DNA from: Alternaria dauci
Taxonomy: Eukaryota; Ascomycota; Dothideomycetes; Pleosporales; Pleosporaceae
DNA length: 64,000 nt
NCBI RefSeq assembly: GCF_042100115.1
Contig: NC_091279.1
Span: forward strand, 2,294,001 to 2,358,000
Direction: 5' to 3'
Positions 14,526 to 24,400 of the stretch are shown piece after piece. The notes beneath the pieces were generated by a model. That model saw only the letters and a program-made list of their open reading frames with translations, made no database searches and was not told the origin of the DNA. How positions within the stretch are numbered: the first letter of the stretch is position 1; each line of letters starts with the position of its first letter. A program made the position numbers and the translations under genes.

Positions 14526-14787
14526 GTATTAGAGTATATAAAGATATTAATATCTTAGTATTAAAGTTTTATCCTCTATATAGCTAGTAATACACTTATA
14601 AATAGGTAGTAGATAGAAGTAATTAATTATTATAAAAAGAGTAGTAAGTATATTCTATACTATTAAAGGAAAAACTTATAAAAGGTTCTATAAAGGTTTA
14701 ATACTAGATAGATAACTAATAATCCCCCCCTTAATATAGAGTAGAAAGAGTACTTATAAGGAAACCTCCTTACTTACTCTATATACT
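14526..14787 (-). repeat. LTR (5' LTR of the Gypsy-type element)
   Basis: This is the partner of the repeat at 3,744-4,004, with the same start, the same end and the same internal order. It differs mainly by transitions and small runs, for example a longer C run near 14,725. On the minus strand it precedes the degraded gag-pol region. Confidence 0.72.
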
Positions 14788-15289
14788 ATTATATTAATAG
14801 AGGAGTTATTTTATAAAGATAAGAGATAAACTTCTTCTTTAAATTTTAAAAGCTTCTATAATATAAAGAGATAATAGAGATATAGGATTTAAAAACTTAA
14901 AAGAGAAGACTATATAAAATAATTCTAAAATATACTTACGTAATTCTAGCACCTTTTTTTAGTATATTTTTTTTTAAGTTAAATTTAAAAAAGATTTAGT
15001 TTCTAAACTATATTTTATTTTATACTTACGTAATACTTATATAAGTTACTTTATTATATACTTTCTTTAGCTAAAAGGATATACTAACTAAAAAGTTATA
15101 TAGGATTTAAAATATCTTTTTTTAACCTTAACTTTACGCCTACTTATTTTCCTAATAGTACTTACTAAGCTAATCTGTTAGTAGCTACTTATACAGAGTA
15201 AGTTTTTCTCTTTCTAAATATATAAAACGTTAGTCTCTAGCTATCCTAAGTAAGAAGTTATATTAGTTTAAAAACTAAAACTTTTCTAG

Positions 15290-15480
15290 GACCTTTTTAT
15301 TTTTATTACCCCTCTATATTAAAGAAGATATTTCTCTTTAGTAGTAAGCTTTAGGCTAGAGTATTAAAGTAGAAGTTAAGAAATATAAATTCGAAAAGTA
15401 GTTACTTAAATATTTCTATAGCCTTAAGTACTATAGTTAGAAGCCTAGAGGTAAGCTATAAACTATAGTTATTAACTAAA
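15290..15480 (+). repeat. Partial copy of repeat family D
   Basis: This segment parallels 19,155-19,325 and, inverted, 51,360-51,540. It runs from a stretch reading AAAGAAGATATTTCTCTTTA through to AACTATAGTTATTAAC and then diverges at a run of C residues. It is a fragment of the family whose least mutated copy sits inside the inverted-repeat transposon near 51 kb. Confidence 0.7.
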
Positions 15481-15492
15481 AAACTCCCCCCC

Positions 15493-16003
15493 TAGGCCTT
15501 AGGGATAGGGCCTATAGTATTATCTTATATTATATTACTAAGAAATTTTAAAACTAAGCCTAAACTATCTTAGTATATTTAGAAGTCTTTTTTTACTTAT
15601 AATACCTCTCTATCTATCCTTTATATTATACCTTATACTACCTTAATATCTCTACTATTATAATTACTACTAATACTACCTAGAGATTAAGCTCTATTAT
15701 ATTATAGTAATTATATTTTAAGAGTATAAGTTATACTACTACTATTATAATTATAGTTATACTTATTCCCTCTTAGGCCTTAGGGATAAGGCCTATAGTA
15801 TTATCTTATATTATATTACTAAGAAATTTTAAAACTAAGCCTAAACTATCCTAGTATATTTAGAAGTCTCTTTTTACCTAAAATACCTCTCTATCTATCC
15901 CTTATATTACGCCTAGCTATACTACCTTAATATCCCTACTATTATAATTACTACTAATACTACCTAGAGATTAAGCTCTATTATATTATAGTAATTATAG
16001 TAA
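15493..16003 (+). repeat. Local direct duplication of about 220 bp
   Basis: Two near-identical blocks lie at about 15,493-15,718 and 15,772-16,003. Both start around AGGCCTTAGGGATA and both continue to TAGAGATTAAGCTCTATTA. They differ by scattered transitions, so the duplication came before or during RIP. No function is apparent. Confidence 0.8.
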
Positions 16004-16064
16004 TTATAGTAATTATAGTAATTATAGTTATAGTTATAGTTATAATTATAATTATAATTCCCTT
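15985..16064 (+). repeat. (GTAATTATA)/(GTTATA) microsatellite
   Basis: A short array of GTAATTATA units grades into GTTATA and ATTATA units. A similar array is present at 18,417-18,503, again just after a repeat block, so the microsatellite probably belongs to the repeat family. Confidence 0.85.
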
Positions 16065-16779
16065 TAAGTAGCTATAAAGCCTATATATTAGTAGTAGTAC
16101 CCTTATATATTACTACTATAGCTATTAAAGCTATTATAGCTATTATACTATACCTATTACTATTACGTACTTAATAGATCTTATTATATTATATCCTAAG
16201 CCTTCTATATTATTAAATTAATTATCTACTACCTATACCTATCTTAGCTCCTTAATAATATCTATAATATATAGTAGCTAGTCCTTAAAGTCCCTATTAT
16301 AGACCTCCTCTAAGTACCTATACTACTTATTAGTTATTATAGTACTAGTAACCTATATATTATATATAAACTAAACCTATATATCCTAAAGAAGAGTAAA
16401 TAACTTATTAGCTTTATTTATACCTTTCTTAGCTAGTATAATAGTAGTACCTATAAAGAAGACCTTAGTAATAAATACTAAGTCCCTAAATATATAGTTA
16501 AATTCTTTTTTAGTAAACCTATATAATAGGCTAAGAGATTAAATATAAGTCTAGAACTTATACTTAAAGTTACTTTTAAGGGGGTTAATCTTAATAATAA
16601 CTTTATACTTACTATACTACTTAATAGTAGCTACTATAGTTACTAAGAGGGTTACTAGGCCCTCTAAAACTAAGCGCTTTATACCTATAATAATATTATA
16701 TATAATAACCTTTATATTAGAGATACTAGAGTTACTAAAGTTACTAAATGTACTAAATATACTAGATATATTAAAGTAT

Positions 16780-16894
16780 AGGAGTTAAGAGAAGAAAATT
16801 TAAGTTACTTAAATATTTCTTTACTCTTAAGTACTATAGTTATAAGCCTAGATATAAGCTATAAACTATAGTTTAAAAACTCCTCTTCTCCCTA
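16780..16894 (+). repeat. Family D copy, left part (split by copy C)
   Basis: This piece matches the middle of repeat family D and stops at the 12-bp target site of copy C. The family D sequence resumes at 18,219 on the other side of that insertion. The uninterrupted arrangement can be seen at 19,155-19,560. Confidence 0.7.
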
Positions 16895-18218
16895 ATAATT
16901 TTTTATTTTCTATAAGTGGGGGGGTATCATCAATATAAAACTTCAAAAAAGTGAAAAGTAGCTATCCCTCTACTTATCAGTCACAAAAGTCGATAAAAAA
17001 GATAAAGTAATAACGCGATTTAAACGCTAGACTAATTAGCGTTTTATAGTAGTAAAGCTCTAACGTCTATACACGAAAACTAAAGTTAAAAAAATTTACT
17101 AAAGGTAACTAAAAAAGATACCTATTAGAAACCTTAGTAGAGGTCTAATAGGGATCGCTAGTATTAGCTAGTAATATAATTATAATATATTATAAAGGGA
17201 GGAGGATATAGTATCTTTACTATAATTAAGCTTACCTAGAATTTTATATATTTCTATAAAAGCCTAGCTACTTCTAACCTTTATACTAATACTAACTTTA
17301 AGTATCCTACTATATATAATTAAATCGCACTATATATAAATATATATATTTCCTCTATATTATCCTCTAGGAGGTCTTCTATCGTAGCCTAAAAACCCTA
17401 ACTAGACTAGTACTAATTAATCTATCTATAAATATATAATATACTAGCCCTATATATACCTAAGAGCTACCTAAGGTAGTCTATAATAAGTTAGATAAGC
17501 GATTACTAGAGTTCTACTATATATTCTAGGATAGTAGAGTATCTAAGAGGGATTAGATTAATACCTATATTAGTAATATTATTATAGAAGAGACTATTAA
17601 GGAGAGGAGGATATAGATATAGTAGAAGAAGGTTAAAGAGGTTAGGCGTAAGGCTTAGCTTAACAGGCGAGCTCCTTATATTTAGCTATATCTTTCTCCT
17701 TAACTAGGGGGGCTTTAGGTAGGAAACCTAGGCCTAGCTATATAGGTAAGTAGTTAATATTAAATAGGTAATAGAGGATTAAAATCCTAGGCTTAAGGAG
17801 AGGGAATTTAAATAGATATTATAGGGATATAAGAATAAGGCGTAGATAGTACTAGTACTAATATTCCTCTAACTAAAGCTAATTATTAGATAGTAGTAGC
17901 TACACTATAGGTAGCTAGTTAGTTATTCTTAAGAAGGGGCAGTAGAGGTAGTAGTAGTAGAGGTAGTAGTAGTTACAAAGGGTAGAAATAGCAGAGGATA
18001 GCGTATATATTAGAAGGTTATATCTTATCTCTAGTAGGCGTATAATACTATTATATGTCTTTAGTGTCTAGCGTTTATGACATACTACGTGTGTACTAGC
18101 TATACTAAATATAGGCTTACATAAGCCCGCGGTTACCTAGTTAGCGCTTCATCTCAAAAAAGTCTCCAAACGTGCTGTAACAACAAAAAAAAAAAAAGTC
18201 TGCAAAGGCCGAAGCTAA
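16895..18218 (-). mobile_element. 1.3 kb repeat element, copy C (inverted)
   Basis: This is the inverted and least mutated of the three copies, keeping CA and TG dinucleotides at both ends (near 16,925-17,090 and 18,050-18,215). A perfect 12-bp target duplication, CTCTTCTCCCTA, flanks it at 16,883-16,894 and 18,219-18,230. The target was a copy of repeat family D, whose uninterrupted counterpart is visible near 19,340-19,355. In the element's own orientation it starts TTAGCTTCGGCC, has a long T tract soon after, and ends with the A-rich tail. It has roughly one unit of the 20-bp tandem repeat. No coding frame is visible. Confidence 0.87.
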
Positions 18219-18416
18219 CTCTTCTCCCTAATATTACTATAACTTTCTAGAACTACCTAGAGTTTAGGGCTTTAGCTTTAACCTATCCATTGTTAAATAT
18301 ATATAGCTATATATAGTAAAAATAAGTATTTAGGAAATATACCTTTACTATAATTTATTATAGTATCTTTTAATAGTATTATACTTACGTCTTTTACTAG
18401 TATGTTTATTATTAAA
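18219..18416 (+). repeat. Family D copy, right part (split by copy C)
   Basis: This is the continuation of the family D copy interrupted by copy C. It aligns, inverted, with 51,130-51,330. Almost every difference is CA to TA or TG to TA in this copy, which makes it a clear local example of RIP. Confidence 0.75.
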
Positions 18417-18503
18417 ATAGTTATAGTTATAGTTATAATTATAGTTATAGTTATAGTTATAGTTATAATTATAATTATAATTATAATTATAATTATAATT
18501 CCT
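18417..18503 (+). repeat. (GTTATA)/(ATTATA) microsatellite
   Basis: A run of hexamers, first GTTATA then ATTATA, follows directly after the family D copy. It parallels the array at 15,985-16,064. Confidence 0.85.
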
Positions 18504-18889
18504 TTTAAGTAGCTATAAAGATTATATATTAGTAGTACTATTACCTAAACTCTTTTATAGCTACTATACACTAAAGTCTTATTATACTATATCCTAAGCC
18601 TCCTATATTATTATTATTATTATTAAATTAATTATTAGCTATACCTACTTTATATAATTATAAGATAGGGATAAGCTAGCTAAGGACCTACTATAGCTAT
18701 CTATTATAGTCTCTACTTATAACTATCTTAATATACGCCTCTTACTCTATTATAAGTATACCTTTAGCTACTATTATATTACTTAGCTTCTTAATATAAA
18801 TATTTTACTCTATAGTAATAGATAACCTTACTTCTATATTTATCCTAGTACTAGCTAGTAAAGTAATACTACTTAAGTAAATAAGAGTT

Positions 18890-19560
18890 ATAGTAAATAG
18901 GCTATCTATATAAAGAAGAATTTTATATTACTCCTTAGTAGTATTATCTAATAAGTTAAGAGAAGAGAGGTAGGTATCTAAGAAGGGGCTTAAGATACTA
19001 TAAGGCTTAAGATTATTATAGTTTAAGCTAATTTAATCCTTAGTATACTAGTACTTTACGTCTACGTTAGTATTAATATTAAGTACTATCTATAACTCTA
19101 GGAATTACTACTTAACACTTATAACGTAATTATATATTATAAGGCGTATAATATTAAAGAAGGTATTTCTCTTTAGTAGTAAGCTTTAGGATAGAGTATT
19201 AAAGTAGAAGTTAAGAAATAGAAATTTAAAGAGCTAGTAGTTACTTAAATATTTCTATAGCCTTAAGTACTATAGTTATAAACCTAGAGGTAAGTTATAA
19301 ACTATAGTTATTAACTAAAAAACTCCTCTTCTACTTTAACTCCTCTTCTCCTTAATATTACTATAATTATTTAGAACTACTTAAAGTTTAGGGCTTTAGC
19401 TTTAACCTATCTATTATTAAATATATATAGCTATATATAGTAAAACTAAGTATTTAAGAACTATACCTTTATTATAATATATTATAGTATCTTTTTATAG
19501 TTTATACTTACGTCTTTTACTAGCACGTTTATTATTTAAATAGTAGTAGGTTAAGCCCTA
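18890..19560 (+). repeat. Repeat family D, longest copy in the AT block
   Basis: This is the inverted counterpart of about 51,120-51,880. It covers the family from the CTTAAGATACTATAAGGCTT region through AACTCCTCTTCTCC to the TATATATAGCTATATATAG palindrome and beyond. It is RIP-mutated compared with the 51 kb copy. It shows the empty form of the site into which copy C inserted in the neighbouring family member. Confidence 0.75.
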
Positions 19561-19770
19561 TCCTAGTAGTATTCTATCTTTAACTTAGTAAACACCTTAA
19601 GATAGTTATAGTATACTAAAATACTATTAAGAGTTATTTAGGGCTATTTTAGTAGGGTATATAGTAAGTTAGTAATAGAGTTATAATTCCTAAAATAGGT
19701 AATTAAAGATAAACCTTAGTTAATTAAACCTAACCTAGAACTATAAGTTTTAATAGATTATAAGGGAGAA

Positions 19771-21469
19771 CTAATTTTCAGTGTCCTATGGTCGTATGTG
19801 AAGGAAATAGCTGTGGTCGGATTATACGACTCCGGCACACAGATGACAACTCTACATCGGTATACGGAAAGGCAAGCACCACTGCAAATCGCCATGGTAT
19901 TGCGTACCAAGCCGGAGCTGTGGGTCCTGGGTTCTTAGTGTCTAGTGGGTGCGGATTTTGACATTTAACGTATGCATGCGTGTCGCTAAGTGGGCCGACG
20001 TCGGTGGAACCTTGAAATCGATCTGTAAGAGTTAGCATTGGCCTACAAGCTGCAAACAATGCTCTGTCCTCACCGTACGAAGCTTACGAAATACTGTAGC
20101 TGCGATGCGCTAAGATCCCTGCTGTTGTCGGTGTGGTCGTGAAGGTTTCCGGCATAATGAACCTAGCCTTCGCTCAAAGTTGCTTCGCTACCTAGGTACG
20201 TTCCCTCGCCCGTGGTGGAAGTAGACGCATGCGTGGAATAGAACGCTATTTTCACTTCAACTATCTAGTTACGGAGTCGGTCGTATAGAGGTTGTCGATG
20301 ATTCTGGCTAGGAGTAGACGCTGGGTCGGTGTTGCGCAGACGCTGCATCGGGCCGCCACGTGAAACCCGACGCGTCTAAAGCACGAAAAGTCGCGTCTCT
20401 CGAAGCGCGTTGCAGAGGAACATGATACGACGTCGATACGATGAATATCTTGATGGCACAGTGAATTCGTCTTGGCCTCCTCGGGGTTCCCTTGCTTCCT
20501 GAGTGCGTATGTGCCTAGGTATACATCACGCTCTTTCTCGGTCTCTGAATCCGATATCCTAAGACATTGGCTACATGACGACGTTGAGCGATGTAGAGCT
20601 ACTACTCTCTTTGCCGTTTTTCGCTGCAGTATGTTGATGGTCAAACACTACTGATGTTACTGGGCCTACTTAACTCGGATTGCTAGAAGATTGCGAGTCT
20701 AGATGAATACAAGGAGCGAGGTCTCGTGTCTGGCAATGCAGTCGCAGCATTCCAGAAACTTCAGGACTGGACGAAGCGAGACGGAACGAAATAGGTGGGA
20801 GACGTGATGGGCTTTTGCTTTTGAGTAGCGTGAATGGAACCGGTGAATGATCAGGTAGCAGCAAAGCAAGAGCCGTTGGGCGGGCACGAAGTGCCCCACC
20901 ACTTTGCTTTTTCAGATAACAGGCCAACACTACGGCCGCACGAGATGGACAAGAGACGATATGGCCCGAGTTGGCGACGAACACATTCGTCAGTTGTTTG
21001 CACAGGTTGTAGTTGGAAATGGCATGCGCACGTGATGTGGTGTTCTGACGTCTGCGAACGTGTTCGGCGGGATGGGGATCGGACAAAGTCCGGCCCATCG
21101 GGTCGCGACGTTTGCGGACGAGCTGCACGTGGCGACGGTACCTAGGTACGCGCCTCCAGACGGCAGCCACACCGCCGTTGTGCCGTACGGGATTGCTAAT
21201 TCGATGGATGCAATGAACGCAAGCCGTTGATATCGTCGCATCGTCCATTACCACATACAAGAGGCTAGTTGCCCGTCTAGCTTGCGGCGTTATCGGGAGT
21301 TTGGGCTAGTAAGCAGCCATGATTATATCATACCGACGGCCCGAGCTCTGTACTCAAAAGTGCCCTCGCGCCGCGACCGCTCACACACCTTCTCGCCGCT
21401 TTCGACGCCCTGGTTTGCCTCCACTCTGCGATACACAGAGTCTCGGCAGTCACAAGCACCATCCGATCG
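19771..21469. other. Gene-free interval, YCF1-type gene upstream region
   Basis: Base composition is normal here, directly after the AT-rich block. I found no gene: the longest frame (minus strand, about 20,670-21,260) has low-complexity, arginine/serine-rich content and no recognisable domain. The 11-bp palindrome TACCTAGGTAC occurs twice (20,189-20,199 and 21,139-21,149). The 3' end of the interval should contain the promoter of the ABC transporter that starts at 21,470. Confidence 0.6.
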
Positions 21470-24400
21470 ATGCAGGGCCAACAACAAACGCCCTTTCTCT
21501 CCAGCATCCCGCTCGCGCATGGCTATCTGACGGCCTCGAAGCACGACCGGCAGCCACTATGCGGTAATAGCGAGGGCTGGGGCCCAATCAGCCCTATACG
21601 GTACGACTTCACACCGTGTTTCCTCGACGTGTGGATAGCCGTGGTTGGCGTGTTTGGGATTGTGGGTGGAGCTGGCGCGTTGTGGTATCTGTACACCAAG
21701 TGTCCGCCTCAGCCTGTCAAGCGCAATTGGCACTTTTTCGCCAAGTTGGTATGGAATATATCTTGAGACCGTCAGGTGACTAGGGCGAACAGTGGCTAAC
21801 CATTTGCGCCGCCAGATATCTCTCGGTGCCCTCATTGCCACCACTGCTGTGCAGGCCGCGCTTCAGATCGAATACTACAAGGACGTATGGGCCAGCGACT
21901 TCCGTTTCTGGACGTCCATCATCACTATCGTCTCCCTCTGCGTCGTCTTCTACATCCAGTACATTGAGCACTGGCGCTCGCGAAATGCCAACGGCGTGGT
22001 TCTCTTCTACTGGCTCTTCCTGCTCCTCGCATACGCTGTCAAGCTCCGCTCCCTCGTTTCGCAACAGGTATATCGCGAGCATGTGGCATACTTTGCAGTC
22101 TTCTGCGCCAGTGTTGGGTTGGCCGGTCTGTCATTCGTTCTGGAATGGCTGGTTCCGAAGCGCATGAGCGACTACGACATGCTTGGCGATGACGATGAGT
22201 GTCCATATGAATACGCAGACGTCTTCTCCGTCTTGACATTTGGCTGGATGACACCTCTGATGAAGCAAGGCTACAAGACTTTCCTCACCCAGGACGATCT
22301 CTGGAACTTGCGAAAGCGCGACACAACCCGACACACCTCGCAGACATTCGAAGATGCTTGGCAATACGAGATGGAAAAGAAGCACCCTTCACTGTGGGTG
22401 GCAATGTTCCGCTCATTCGGTGGTCCTTATTTCCGCGGCGCTGCCATCAAGACTATAAGCGATGTCCTGAACTTCGCTCAGCCTCAGTTGCTCAGACTTC
22501 TGATCACCTTTGTCGATTCGTACCGTAAAGACTACCCCGGACAACCTCAGCCTCTCATTCGTGGCGCCGCGATTGCACTCGCCATGTTCGCCGTATCTGT
22601 ATCCCAGACCGCCTGTCTGCACCAGTACTTTCAACGCTCTTTTGAGACTGGTATGCGCATCAAGTCGTCGCTTACGGCTGCCATCTACTCCAAGTCTACG
22701 CGTCTATCCAACGAAGGTCGTGCGTCAAAGTCAACTGGTGATATCGTCAACTACATGGCCGTGGATACACAGCGTCTGCAGGATCTTGCACAGTACGGTC
22801 AACAGCTGTGGTCTGCCCCATTCCAAATCATCTTGTGCATGCTCTCACTGTACCAGTTGCTTGGTGTTAGCTGTTTCGCTGGTGTAGCTGCCATGTTTGT
22901 CATGATCCCTATCAACGGTGTGATTGCACGATGGATGAAGACATTGCAGAAGGAGCAGATGAAGAACAAGGATTCGCGTACCAAACTGATATCTGAGATT
23001 CTCAACAACATAAAGTCTATCAAGCTCTATGCTTGGACGACCGCCTTTGCCAACCGTCTAAACACTATCCGTAACGACCAAGAACTCAAGACACTGCGCA
23101 AGATTGGTGCGACTCAAGCATTCTCGACCTTCACCTGGTCCACCACTCCATTCTTGGTCTCGTGCTCAACTTTCGGTGTATTCGTCTTGACGCAGAACCG
23201 TGCTCTGACGACTGACATTGTCTTCCCTGCTTTGACGCTCTTCAACCTCCTCACGTTCCCGCTTGCTATCCTTCCCATGGTCATCACTGCCATTGTTGAG
23301 GCTAGCGTAGCTGTTGGCCGTATCACTGGCTATCTGACCGCCGATGAGTTGCAGGACGACGCTGTTATCCGCGAAGACGCCGTGAACGAGATTGGCGACG
23401 AGTCGGTTCGCATCCGCGATGCTAGCTTTACTTGGGACAGGAATGCCGAGCGCCGAGCCCTCCACGACATCAACTTCACCGCGCACAAGGGAGATCTCGC
23501 GTGCATCGTCGGTCGCGTCGGTGCAGGAAAGTCGTCGCTGCTTCAAGCAGTGCTTGGTGATCTGTGGAAGATTCATGGAGAGGTCGTGCTTCGGGGAAAG
23601 ACTGCCTATGTTCCACAGTCAGCTTGGGTTATGAACGCCTCTGTTCGCGAGAACATTGTATTTGGTCATCGTTGGGATCCTCAGTTCTACGAAAAGACTG
23701 TCAACGCCTGTGCTCTGCGAGATGACTTTGCATCGCTTCCCGATGGTGATCAGACCGAGGTTGGTGAACGGGGTATCTCACTTTCGGGTGGCCAAAAGGC
23801 CCGTCTTACACTTGCTCGTGCTGTGTACGCTCGCGCGGATATCTATCTTCTGGACGACTGTCTTTCAGCTGTTGATCAACACGTCGGACGCCATCTTATC
23901 GACAACGTACTTGGTCCCAAGGGTTTGCTTGCGGGCAAGACCAGGATTCTGGCAACCAACTCTATCCCGGTCTTGATGGAAGCAGACATGATTCTGCTCC
24001 TACGCGAAGGCAAGATTTTGGAGCGAGGCAGCTATGGACAACTAATGGCCATGAAGGGCGAGATTGCTCAACTGATCAAGACATCTCAAAACGAGGACCA
24101 AGGAGAGGATGATAGCACCCGCACATCTGATAGCATCATGAGTGATGAAGACTCTACTGTCTATGGTGGTAGTCCCACTGGTGAAGACGACGAGGAAGAC
24201 CAAGCTGAAGCTGAGGCGGCACAGGAAGGTGGCGCGCATCTTGCTCCTTTGAGAGTCGGAGGCGGTACGGCCCGCAAGTCGAGCTTCCAGACTCTTCGCC
24301 GCGCTAGCACTGCAAGTTTTAAGGGACCTCGTGGAAAGCTGACCGATGAAGAGGGTGGCGCGTTGAAGAGCAAGCAGACCAAGGAGTTTTCCGAGCAAGG

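Larger units (their letters stand above)
3744..14787 (-). mobile_element. Degenerate Gypsy-type LTR retrotransposon
   Basis: Two direct repeats of about 260 bp (3,744-4,004 and 14,526-14,787) enclose a region that reads as Gypsy pol on the minus strand. The 5' LTR is therefore the right-hand one and the 3' LTR the left-hand one. Reverse transcriptase and RNase H relics lie near 8.1-8.5 kb and 7.6 kb, in the order expected for this orientation. The internal region is interrupted by copy B of the 1.4 kb element, which explains part of the long span. All frames are broken by RIP-type stops. The exact LTR ends and a target duplication could not be fixed by eye. Confidence 0.7.
1..19770. repeat. 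AT-rich, RIP-degraded transposon nest
   Basis: This block is made almost entirely of A/T-rich sequence in which the dinucleotides CA and TG are nearly absent while TA is extremely common. That is the expected product of repeat-induced point mutation, which turns CpA into TpA on either strand. No open reading frame of useful length survives. The right edge is sharp: near 19,775 normal composition with CA, TG and CG returns within a few bases. Nested inside are a Gypsy-type LTR element, three copies of a 1.3-1.4 kb element and several copies of a second repeat family, listed separately. The stretch 1,640-3,740 and much of 10,600-14,500 are degenerate repeats that I could not assign to a family. 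Confidence 0.93.

Noticed and set aside
20670..21260. 196-codon minus-strand frame
   Set aside because: Composition is low-complexity (Arg, Ser, Pro), overlapping frames are present on both strands, and no domain or splice structure supports it.
21792..21815. GTG-initiated N-terminus for the YCF1-type transporter
   Set aside because: It lies within intron 1; splicing 21,748 to 21,816 joins the conserved N-terminal domain in frame.
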